A stretch of DNA of 5,265 nucleotides from Gp6-AA40 sp035647075 (GCA_035647075.1 DASROF010000217.1:1-5265); one strand, 5' to 3'; positions 1-5,254 are shown, counted from the first letter of the stretch. The notes: generated from the sequence alone by a model not told the origin. Numbers and translations are program-made.

Positions 1-325
1 CGGTCATGATCTTGGCGCCGCAGTTGGTGCACGTCATGCGCAGGTACTCGAGCCCCTTGAGCTCGCCGCACTTGCACTGCCAATCGCCGATCGAGTACTT
101 GACGAAGTCGAGAGAGCAGGTCTCCCGGAAGTCACTGATCGGAAAGACGGACTTGAAGACCGACTGCAGGCCGGCATCCTCGCGCTCCGAGGGCAGCCGG
201 TTCATCTGCAGGAACCGTTCGTACGACTTCCGCTGGATTTCGATCAGATTCGGGATCGGAACCGTGGTGCGGATTTTCGAGAAGTCCTTGCGCTCGCGGT
301 AGACGTTCTTAGGAAGGCTGTACAT
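1..325 (-). CDS. rpoB: RNA polymerase beta subunit, N-terminal part (partial at window edge)
   Basis: This is the first 108 codons of RpoB; the gene runs out of the window at position 1. RpoB forms, with beta', the catalytic core of RNA polymerase. The N-terminus (MYSLPKNVYRERKDFSKIRT, then VPIPNLIEIQRKSYERFLQ) matches the family start, where the conserved 'PNLIEIQ..SY..FLQ' stretch is diagnostic. The ATG at 325 is the only ATG, GTG or TTG between the upstream in-frame stop and the conserved core. A GAGGA lies 10 nt before it, a somewhat long spacing. After 'DFVKYSIGDW', where most RpoB proteins continue directly, there is a Cys-x-Cys at residues 84/86 and a Cys-x-x-Cys at 99/102. This resembles a zinc-ribbon insertion that I recall from acidobacterial RpoB. 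It follows rplL after a 141-nt hairpin-rich gap, the usual rplL-rpoB order. Identification is secure; metal binding is inferred. Confidence 0.96.
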   Translation of the reverse strand, partial: MYSLPKNVYRERKDFSKIRTTVPIPNLIEIQRKSYERFLQMNRLPSEREDAGLQSVFKSVFPISDFRETCSLDFVKYSIGDWQCKCGELKGLEYLRMTCTNCGAKIMT

Positions 326-361
326 CTGTGACTGATCCTCGAAGTGGATCGAATAAACGAA

Positions 362-373
362 GGCCCAAGGGCC
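362..373 (-). repeat. small GGCCC/GGGCC inverted repeat upstream of rpoB
   Basis: Perfect 5-bp palindromic arms separated by 2 nt lie 36 nt before the rpoB start. A 2-nt loop is too tight for the full stem, so any fold would open at least one pair. The 10-mer AGGCCCAAGG at 361-370 recurs at 400-409, so this is part of a locally repeated GGCC-rich tract rather than an isolated hairpin. Confidence 0.4.
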
Positions 374-381
374 AAGGCCCG

Positions 382-405
382 GGGCCTAAGTGCTGTCTTA
401 GGCCC
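382..405 (-). promoter_or_regulatory. 9-bp hairpin in rplL-rpoB gap
   Basis: Perfect 9-bp inverted repeat (GGGCCTAAG at 382-390, CTTAGGCCC at 397-405) with a 6-nt loop, 56 nt upstream of the rpoB start. No U tract follows it in the transcript, so it is not a classical terminator. By analogy with the attenuator and RNase III site known in the Escherichia coli rplL-rpoB interval, it may reduce transcription into rpoB or mark a processing site; that role is inference. Confidence 0.55.
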
Positions 406-425
406 AAGGCCGACTTCTTCCCGCG

Positions 426-453
426 CAGGCCCAGGCCAGAGGCCCCGGGCCTG
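426..453 (-). promoter_or_regulatory. GC-rich bulged hairpin downstream of rplL
   Basis: The arms CAGGCCC (426-432) and GGGCCTG (447-453) pair over 7 bp. Inside them GGCC (434-437) and GGCC (441-444) pair around a 3-nt loop, giving about 11 bp of almost pure G-C with a small asymmetric bulge. It begins 13 nt after the rplL stop codon. No U tract follows. Likely an attenuation, processing or mRNA-end-stabilising structure between rplL and rpoB (inference). Confidence 0.5.
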
Positions 454-482
454 GTCAGCATGTCCGTTAGGAGATGCTGACC
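453..482 (-). promoter_or_regulatory. 9-bp hairpin enclosing the rplL stop codon
   Basis: GGTCAGCAT at 453-461 and ATGCTGACC at 474-482 are perfect 9-bp inverted arms around a 12-nt loop, and the rplL stop codon (467-469) lies in that loop. One arm is rplL coding sequence, so terminating ribosomes would melt it. The structure could sense rplL translation or be an RNase target; neither is shown by the sequence. Confidence 0.5.
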
Positions 483-859
483 TTCGCCCCGACTTCTTCG
501 AACTTCTTCTTGATCGCGTCGGCCTCTTCCTTGGGCACGCCTTCCTTGATCGGCTTCGGCGCGCTCTCGACGAGGTCCTTCGCTTCCTTCAGTCCAAGGC
601 TGGTGACTTCGCGGACGACCTTGATGACCTTGATCTTGTCCGTGCCCGCTTCGGTCAGCGTGACGTTGAACTCGGTCTTCTCTTCCACCGCAGCGGCAGC
701 CGCACCGCCACCGCCGCCCGCCATCGGCATGCCCATCGGCACCGCCGCTGCAGCGCTGACACCGAGCTCGGCTTCCAGCTTCTTCACGAGCTGGGAGAGC
801 TCGAGGACGCTGATGTTCTTGATGTAGTCAACAAACTGATCCTGCGTAACTTCGGCCAT
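467..859 (-). CDS. rplL: 50S ribosomal protein L7/L12
   Basis: A 130-residue L7/L12 of normal length. This multi-copy acidic stalk protein recruits the translational GTPases EF-Tu, EF-G and IF2 to the ribosome. Residues 1-33 form the helical dimerisation domain that binds L10. Residues about 34-58 are the flexible hinge, here very rich in Ala, Gly and Met with a run of Gly. Residues about 60-130 are the globular factor-binding domain, with the conserved 'KIKVIKVVREVTSLGLKEAKDLVE' region and 'KEEADAIKKKFEEVGAKV' near the C-terminus. The start follows a GAGAG purine stretch about 8 nt upstream, a weak ribosome binding site in a gene usually translated several-fold more than rplJ. It sits 115 nt after rplJ, behind two strong hairpins. 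The last codons take part in a hairpin around the stop. Confidence 0.98.
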   Translation of the reverse strand: MAEVTQDQFVDYIKNISVLELSQLVKKLEAELGVSAAAAVPMGMPMAGGGGGAAAAAVEEKTEFNVTLTEAGTDKIKVIKVVREVTSLGLKEAKDLVESAPKPIKEGVPKEEADAIKKKFEEVGAKVSIS

Positions 860-893
860 TGTCTTTTCTCTCTCTCGAATGCGGGGCCTGTCT

Positions 894-918
894 ACGGAAC
901 GACTCGACGTCGTTCCGT
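894..918 (-). promoter_or_regulatory. 10-bp perfect hairpin in rplJ-rplL gap
   Basis: ACGGAACGAC (894-903) and GTCGTTCCGT (909-918) form a perfect 10-bp stem with a 5-nt loop, 34 nt before the rplL start codon. What follows in the transcript is AGACAGG, not a U tract, so it is not a terminator. It lies 2 nt from the neighbouring long stem at 921-971. Possible roles are setting the L12:L10 expression ratio, RNase III processing or protecting the rplL mRNA 5' end (inference). Confidence 0.6.
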
Positions 919-920
919 GT

Positions 921-971
921 CGCCCCTAGGTTGCGTAGTGTCCGGCCTCAGCCGGACCCAACTTAGGGGCG
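921..971 (-). promoter_or_regulatory. long interrupted stem-loop directly after rplJ
   Basis: Three nested paired blocks occur: 921-928 with 964-971 (8 bp, CGCCCCTA/TAGGGGCG), 930-933 with 959-962 (4 bp), and 940-946 with 951-957 (7 bp, GTCCGGC/GCCGGAC) closed by a 4-nt loop. Only one mismatch separates the first two blocks; an asymmetric 6-by-1 internal loop precedes the third. In the transcript the fold starts 3 nt after the rplJ stop codon and ends 2 nt before the next hairpin. No U tract follows. Role unknown; a processing or regulatory RNA structure is likely. Confidence 0.6.
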
Positions 972-974
972 GCT

Positions 975-1511
975 TTATGCCGCGCCCGCTTCTGTCTTCT
1001 TCTTCTCCACCTGCGAGAGCACCGTCACCAGATCGCGCGGCACTGCGGAGAGCACCGTCACGAGCTGCTGCATCGGCGCCTGCAGCAGGAAGAGCAACTT
1101 GCCGTACAACTCCGTCTTGCCGGGCAGGTTGGCGAGGTCCGTCACTTCAGCCGGCTTGATCGTCCGGCCCTGAACCACCGCGCCCTTCACCTGAAGTGTC
1201 GGCGCCCCCTTCATGAACGTCGTCAGCGCCTTTGCCAGCGCCACGGCGTCGTCCGAGGTGTAGGCAATCGCCGTCGTGCCCTCGAACATCTTCTCGAGCG
1301 CTTCGATCGACGTACCCTTGCTCGCGCGAATGGCGAGCGTGTTCTTCACGACCTTGTACTTGCCCTTGGCGCCGCGGATCTGCCGACGCAGCTCCGTCAC
1401 CGCGGGCACATCGAGGCCGCGATAGTCGACCAGGATAGCCGTGTCGGCGCCCTTGAAGTCCGCCGCCAGCGCCTGGAGTTCCTGTTCTTTGTCCGCTCTC
1501 GTGACAGCCAT
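975..1511 (-). CDS. rplJ: 50S ribosomal protein L10
   Basis: L10 (178 aa) is the stalk base. Its N-terminal globular part binds 23S rRNA next to L11, and its long C-terminal helix carries L7/L12 dimers. The family is recognised from 'ADFKGADTAILVDYRGLDVPAVTELRRQIR' and 'YKVVKNTLAIRA' near the N-terminus, and 'GRTIKPAEVTDLANLPGKTELYGKLL' at about 115-140. The C-terminal helix (about 145-170) contains LVTVLS twice, 11 residues apart, consistent with two L12-dimer binding segments. An AAGGAG at 1522-1527 lies 10 nt before the ATG and overlaps the rplA stop codon, so translation is probably coupled to rplA. The rplA-rplJ gap is only 14 nt, which leaves no room for a separate L10 autoregulatory leader of the Escherichia coli type. 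Confidence 0.98.
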   Translation of the reverse strand: MAVTRADKEQELQALAADFKGADTAILVDYRGLDVPAVTELRRQIRGAKGKYKVVKNTLAIRASKGTSIEALEKMFEGTTAIAYTSDDAVALAKALTTFMKGAPTLQVKGAVVQGRTIKPAEVTDLANLPGKTELYGKLLFLLQAPMQQLVTVLSAVPRDLVTVLSQVEKKKTEAGAA

Positions 1512-1525
1512 CGTTGTCGCGCTCC

Positions 1526-2230
1526 TTAATGCTTCACGCGCTCATCGATGTGCGCAGTGTCGATCACGACACCCGGGCCCATCGTCGAGGACACGGTGAC
1601 TGACTTGAGGTACTTGCCCTTCGCCGCCGACGGCTTCGCCTTGACGACGGAGTCGACCAGCGCGTGGGCGTTTTCGACGAGACTCTGCGTCGGGAACGAC
1701 ATCTTTCCGACCGGCGCGTGAATGATGCCGGTCTTGTCGACGCGGAACTCCACCTTGCCGGCCTTGATCTCCTTGATCGCCTGCGCGACGTTCGGAGTCA
1801 CCGTGCCGGTCTTCGGGTTCGGCATCAGGCCGCGCGGGCCGAGCACCTTCCCGAGGCGTCCCACCGCGCGCATCATGTCGGGCGTCGCGACCACCGCGTC
1901 GAAGTCCATCCATCCACCGATGATCTTCTCGACGATCTCGTCGCCGCCGACGTGATCGGCACCCGCCTCCGTCGCTTCCTTCTGCTTGTCTGCGCCGGCG
2001 ATCGCGAGCACCTTCTTGCTCTTGCCGAGCCCGTGCGGAAGCACGACCGTGCCGCGAACCATCTGGTCCGCGTGCTTCGGGTCGACGCCGAGCCGCATGG
2101 CCATTTCCACCGTCTCGTCGAACTTGGCGTACTTCACCTTCTGAATCAGGGGAATCGCCTCCTCGAGCAAGTACGGACGGTCCTCAACCTGTGCGGCTGC
2201 GGCCGTGAATTTCTTGCCGTGTTTTGCCAT
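1526..2230 (-). CDS. rplA: 50S ribosomal protein L1
   Basis: L1 (234 aa, typical length) forms the mobile L1 stalk that escorts deacylated tRNA out of the E site. In many bacteria it also represses its own operon by binding mRNA. The L1 signature region is clear at about residues 118-143, with 'GKVLGPRGLMPNPKTGTVT'. 'GKVEFRVDKTGIIHAPVGK' and the C-terminal 'YLKSVTVSSTMGPGVVID' are also family hallmarks. A full AAGGAGG lies at 2234-2240, but only 3 nt separate it from the ATG, an unusually short spacing. The next in-frame ATG is far inside conserved sequence, so this start stands. It follows rplK after 92 nt, which hold a tandem repeat and a candidate L1-binding hairpin. The stop codon overlaps the rplJ ribosome binding site. 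Confidence 0.98.
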   Translation of the reverse strand: MAKHGKKFTAAAAQVEDRPYLLEEAIPLIQKVKYAKFDETVEMAMRLGVDPKHADQMVRGTVVLPHGLGKSKKVLAIAGADKQKEATEAGADHVGGDEIVEKIIGGWMDFDAVVATPDMMRAVGRLGKVLGPRGLMPNPKTGTVTPNVAQAIKEIKAGKVEFRVDKTGIIHAPVGKMSFPTQSLVENAHALVDSVVKAKPSAAKGKYLKSVTVSSTMGPGVVIDTAHIDERVKH

Positions 2231-2240
2231 GTGCCTCCTT

Positions 2241-2271
2241 GTGGTCCAGACGGAGCGTCAGCTCCTCCCAC
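2241..2271 (-). promoter_or_regulatory. candidate L1-binding (autoregulatory) hairpin upstream of rplA
   Basis: In the transcript GTGG (2271-2268) pairs with CCAC (2244-2241), and GGAGC (2265-2261) pairs with GCTCC (2256-2252) around a 4-nt loop. The two stems are separated by an asymmetric internal loop of 2 nt on the 5' side and 7 nt on the 3' side. The known L1 site in 23S rRNA also has two short stems split by a short/long asymmetric loop, with GUGGGAG on the 5' strand and ACCAC closing the 3' strand; both words occur here. The 7-nt side (GUCUGGA) does not match the rRNA sequence. The 3' arm directly abuts AAGGAGG of rplA, so bound L1 would block initiation. This is inference from fold and position. 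Confidence 0.4.
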
Positions 2272-2283
2272 TCTTGCTGTTAA

Positions 2284-2319
2284 CCGCGAAGTTCGCGACG
2301 CGCGCGAAGAACGCGAAGA
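2284..2319 (-). repeat. four tandem 9-nt repeats ending in TTAA
   Basis: Read in the transcript direction, the units are TCTTCGCGT (2319-2311), TCTTCGCGC (2310-2302), GCGTCGCGA (2301-2293, the most diverged) and ACTTCGCGG (2292-2284), followed at once by TTAA. The array fills the first part of the rplK-rplA gap, starting 3 nt after the rplK stop. The same 9-mer family, again ending in TTAA, appears in the gap on the other side of rplK. From memory, similar CTTCGYGG...TTAA arrays are scattered between genes in many bacterial genomes. Confidence 0.6.
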
Positions 2320-2322
2320 GAG

Positions 2323-2748
2323 TTACCCAACGACATCAATGCCCATCGAACGGGCTGTGCCTTTCACGGTCAGAATCGCGGCCTGGAGATCCGTGCAGTT
2401 CAGGTCGGGCATCTTCATGCGCGCGATCTCTTCGACCTGCTTCGCCGTCACCGTTCCCACTTTGGTGCGGTTGGGCTCGGCGGAGCCCTTCGCCAGGTTG
2501 GCCACCTTCTTCAGCAGCACCGACGCCGGCGGCGTCTTGGTGATGAAGGTGTAGCTGCGATCGGCGTAGATCGTCACGACCACCGGAATGATCAGCCCGT
2601 CGTCCTTCGCCGTCCTCGCGTTGAAGTTCTTGCAGAAGTCCATGATGTTGACGCCGTGCGGACCGAGCGCGGTCCCGACCGGCGGCGCGGGCGTCGCCTT
2701 GCCCGCAGGAATCTGCAACTTCACCATCGCCTGAACTTTTTTCGCCAT
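2323..2748 (-). CDS. rplK: 50S ribosomal protein L11
   Basis: L11 (141 aa, the standard length) binds the GTPase-associated centre of 23S rRNA at the base of the L12 stalk. The N-terminal domain (1-70) begins MAKKVQAMVKLQIPAGKATP, followed by 'APPVGTALGPHGVNIMDFCK'. The proline-rich surface, the site linked to thiostrepton action and RelA sensing in other bacteria, is intact. The C-terminal RNA-binding domain (about 72-141) has 'KTPPASVLLKKVA', 'GTVTAKQVEEIARMKMPDLN' and 'AAILTVKGTARSMGI'. The reading frame stays open far upstream, antisense-free but inside nusG in another frame; the family alignment fixes the start at 2748. No ribosome binding site is well placed: AAGGGG ends one base before the ATG. 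It lies 29 nt after nusG, so coupled translation is likely. Confidence 0.98.
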   Translation of the reverse strand: MAKKVQAMVKLQIPAGKATPAPPVGTALGPHGVNIMDFCKNFNARTAKDDGLIIPVVVTIYADRSYTFITKTPPASVLLKKVANLAKGSAEPNRTKVGTVTAKQVEEIARMKMPDLNCTDLQAAILTVKGTARSMGIDVVG

Positions 2749-2753
2749 ACCCC

Positions 2754-2779
2754 TTAACCACGAAGACCGCGAAGGTCTT
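2754..2779 (-). repeat. two 9-nt repeats plus TTAA and a 6-bp hairpin at the nusG-rplK junction
   Basis: In the transcript direction CCTTCGCGG (2775-2767) and TCTTCGTGG (2766-2758) are followed by TTAA (2757-2754), the same family as the array downstream of rplK. The sequence also folds: AAGACC (2779-2774) pairs with GGTCTT (2768-2763) around a 5-nt loop, and the first two paired bases belong to the nusG stop codon. No U tract follows, so a terminator is unlikely. Confidence 0.55.
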
Positions 2780-3338
2780 AAATCTTTTCCACCTGCAGGA
2801 AATCCAGTTCCACCGGCGTCGCGCGGCCGAAGATCGTCACCATCACCTTCAGCGTGTTGCGATCGAGGTTCACCTCGTCGACCACACCGTTGAAGCTGGT
2901 GAACGGCCCCTCGTTGATCCGCACGTGATCGCCCTTCTCGAAGGTGTATTTCGGCTTCGGCTTCTCCGCCGCCGATTTCACCTGCTCGAGAATGTGATCC
3001 ACCTCTTCCTTGGTCAGCGGCGTCGGCTTGGTGCCCGCGCCGACGAAGCCGGTGACCTTCGGCGTGTTCTTGACCACGTGCCACGCGTTGTCGGACATCG
3101 ACATTTCGACCAGGATGTAACCGGGGAAAAACCGCCGCGCGCTCTTCACCTCGCGGCCGCCGCGCTTCTCAACGATGTCCTCGGTCGGGATGAGGATTTC
3201 GCCAATCTCGTTCTGCAGCCCGTAGGCCTGGACGCGCTGCTGCAGCGATTCCTTCACCTTGTTCTCGAACCCCGAGTAGGTGTGGACGATGTACCAGTTC
3301 TTCTGGACCGAGTTCACGATTGGCGCTGTGTCGCTCAT
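2778..3338 (-). CDS. nusG: transcription termination/antitermination factor NusG
   Basis: NusG (186 aa) binds the RNA polymerase clamp, suppresses pausing, and links polymerase to Rho or to the ribosome (S10). The NGN domain spans about 13-115, starting with 'KNWYIVHTYSGFENKVKESLQQRV' and containing 'RRFFPGYILVEM' and the 'TPKVTGFVG' loop. The KOW domain covers about 130-186, with 'FEKGDHVRINEGPFTSFNGVVDEVN' and 'VTIFGRATPVELDFLQVEKI'. A short unstructured N-terminal extension of about 12 residues precedes the NGN fold. The start at 3338 overlaps the secE stop as ATGA, and only a weak purine stretch precedes it, so initiation probably depends on coupling to secE. The open frame upstream lies within secE and is not coding. 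All expected motifs are intact. Confidence 0.97.
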   Translation of the reverse strand: MSDTAPIVNSVQKNWYIVHTYSGFENKVKESLQQRVQAYGLQNEIGEILIPTEDIVEKRGGREVKSARRFFPGYILVEMSMSDNAWHVVKNTPKVTGFVGAGTKPTPLTKEEVDHILEQVKSAAEKPKPKYTFEKGDHVRINEGPFTSFNGVVDEVNLDRNTLKVMVTIFGRATPVELDFLQVEKI

Positions 3339-3598
3339 GCCACGCCTGTTACGCGATACAGCCAGTTCAGTGCGGCTGTCAGCCCGAGGTCGACGCCGTA
3401 CAGATAAACGCCGAAGAACGCCGCCGTCACCAGCACGACGAATGTCGTCGCATAGACTTCCTTGCGCGACGGCCACGTGACGCGGCGCATCTCGTTGCGA
3501 ACTTCCGTGAAGAACGTGCGGGTGTTGTTCCACCAGCCGACGGGTCCACGCTCACCGCTGGCCCATACCGGTGCTTTCTCCGGTTCTTCCTTGCTCAT
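3335..3598 (-). CDS. secE: preprotein translocase subunit SecE
   Basis: SecE is the small essential membrane subunit that clamps SecY in the protein-conducting channel. The predicted 87-residue protein has a short charged N-terminus, the family signature 'EVRNEMRRVTWPSRKEVYATT' (about 32-52), in which the WPS motif precedes the membrane, and one transmembrane helix (about 52-69, 'FVVLVTAAFFGVYLYGV'), followed by a short hydrophobic tail. This is the single-span form usual outside enteric bacteria. Two ATGs are possible. The one at 3598 has AAGG 5 nt upstream; the one at 3610 would add MKAT and has no purine-rich site. I prefer 3598, with modest certainty. The stop overlaps the nusG start. It lies downstream of tRNA-Trp, a common arrangement. 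Confidence 0.92.
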   Translation of the reverse strand: MSKEEPEKAPVWASGERGPVGWWNNTRTFFTEVRNEMRRVTWPSRKEVYATTFVVLVTAAFFGVYLYGVDLGLTAALNWLYRVTGVA

Positions 3599-3718
3599 CG
3601 TCGCCTTCATTCAGTCAACCGAACTTTCTGTCATCCCCGCGTCACCGTCGTCTGTTCGCCCACGCCTGGAGTCCGCCTGCGCCGTCTGGCTCGCCGGGCC
3701 GAGGCTCATGGCTCCGGC

Positions 3719-3744
3719 GCCAGCTCGCGTGAGCGAAGGCTGGC
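3719..3744 (-). promoter_or_regulatory. hairpin in the tRNA-Trp 3' trailer that can pair with the CCA end
   Basis: GCCAGC (3719-3724) pairs with GCTGGC (3739-3744), and inside it TCGC (3725-3728) pairs with GCGA (3733-3736) around a 4-nt loop, leaving a 2-nt bulge. That gives 10 bp. The transcript-side 5' arm consists of the tRNA discriminator G73, CCA and the first two trailer bases, so the fold competes with a free tRNA 3' end. No U tract follows. It may influence 3' maturation (inference). Confidence 0.4.
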
Positions 3745-3816
3745 AGGTCAGGAGGGACTCGAACCCCCAGCCCTCGGTTTTGGAGACCGATGCTCTACCA
3801 ATTGAGCTACTGACCT
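3741..3816 (-). tRNA. trnW: tRNA-Trp (anticodon CCA)
   Basis: A complete 76-nt tRNA cloverleaf including the encoded 3' CCA (3741-3743). The acceptor stem AGGTCAG (3816-3810) pairs with CTGACCT (3751-3745), and the discriminator base is G (3744), as expected for bacterial tRNA-Trp. The D arm carries AGCTCAATTGGTAGAGC. The anticodon stem pairs TCGGT with ACCGA around the loop CTCCAAA, placing anticodon CCA at 3783-3781. The T arm contains the GGTTCGAGTCC pattern. It decodes UGG. It sits between rpmG and secE, the standard place for trnW in many bacteria, and is probably cut from the long tuf-secE transcript by RNase P and 3' nucleases, since no separate promoter or terminator is evident. Confidence 0.98.
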
Positions 3817-3822
3817 GTGCTT

Positions 3823-3905
3823 CAGTTGGCAGTTGGTAGTTGGCTAGTTCGTAGTTTGAGTTGGTAGGTACTACCAACTATCCAACTATCTAACTATCCA
3901 ACTAG
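3823..3905. repeat. 7/8-nt periodic inverted repeat array between rpmG and tRNA-Trp
   Basis: The left half on the + strand has YAGTTGG-like units at 3823, 3830 and 3837, degenerate ones near 3845 and 3852, and another at 3858-3864. The right half has the opposite orientation: CTACCAA (3871-3877) then 8-nt units CTATCCAA (3878), CTATCTAA (3886) and CTATCCAA (3894), ending in CTAGCT, where the rpmG stop begins. The centre is a perfect 9-bp inverted repeat (3859-3867 with 3871-3879) around GTA. The halves can form a long imperfect hairpin. The array is much more AT-rich than its surroundings. No direct repeat with uniform spacers is seen, so it is not CRISPR. Function unknown. Confidence 0.7.
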
Positions 3906-4054
3906 CTACTTCGTCTCCTTATGCGCCGTGTGCTTCCGACAGAACCGGCAGTACTTGCTGAACTCCAGCCGATCCGTCGTCTTCTTCTTGTTCTTGGTCG
4001 TGCTGTAGTTCCGGCGCTTACAGTCGCCGCAGGCCATATGAATGATGTCGCGCA

Positions 4055-4055
<1 letters not shown>
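3906..4055 (-). CDS. rpmG: 50S ribosomal protein L33
   Basis: A 49-residue L33, a small large-subunit protein near the E site. The sequence starts MRDIIHMACGDCKRRNYST and includes 'TKNKKKTTDRLEFSKYCRFCRKHT', ending HKETK, all typical of the family. Four cysteines in two CxxC pairs (9/12 and 36/39) make this the zinc-binding, C+ form. The ATG at 4055 shares one base with the tuf stop codon (TAATG), so translation is probably coupled; a GGAGA about 10 nt upstream, inside the end of tuf, may help. A second ATG at 4037 would begin MACGDC, but homologues I recall start MRDI, which supports the longer form. The stop codon lies at the edge of the repeat array leading to tRNA-Trp. Confidence 0.96.

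Positions 4056-5254
<1,199 letters not shown>

Noticed and set aside
362..453. Factor-independent terminator between rplL and rpoB
   Set aside because: Hairpins are strong but none is followed by a U-rich run; only a weak TTCGTTTATTCG stretch occurs later, close to the rpoB start.
344..1159. Long plus-strand open frame (271 codons) across rplL and into rplJ
   Set aside because: It is antisense to two clear ribosomal protein genes, with low-complexity Arg/Ala/Pro composition typical of shadow frames in GC-rich DNA.
1664..2554. Long plus-strand open frame (296 codons) across rplA and rplK
   Set aside because: Antisense to conserved genes, rich in Arg, His, Asp and Leu with no recognisable domain; explained by codon bias on the opposite strand.
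2749..3084. Upstream extension of the rplK frame into nusG
   Set aside because: The L11 family starts at MAKKVQ; the extension lies inside nusG in another frame and has shadow-like composition.
3339..3533. Upstream extension of the nusG frame into secE
   Set aside because: It overlaps conserved secE codons, and the extension does not look like any NusG N-terminal domain; ATGA coupling at 3338 gives a natural start.
3610..3610. Alternative secE start adding four residues (MKAT)
   Set aside because: No purine-rich site precedes it, whereas AAGG stands 5 nt before the ATG at 3598; kept only as a possible alternative.
3611..3740. Possible promoter or extra gene between tRNA-Trp and secE
   Set aside because: A TTGACT near 3621 lacks a suitably spaced -10 element before the secE start, and no short frame shows coding character; apart from the trailer hairpin I see nothing supportable here.
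3611..3877. 88-codon minus-strand frame across tRNA-Trp and its flanks
   Set aside because: It runs through the whole tRNA gene and part of the repeat array; no protein family resemblance.
3823..3905. CRISPR-like short repeat array
   Set aside because: Units are only 7-8 nt, there are no unique spacers of even length, and the orientation flips in the middle.
4037..4037. Shorter rpmG start at the internal ATG (MACGDC)
   Set aside because: Homologues I recall begin MRDI before the first CxxC, and the ATG at 4055 overlaps the tuf stop as a typical coupled start.
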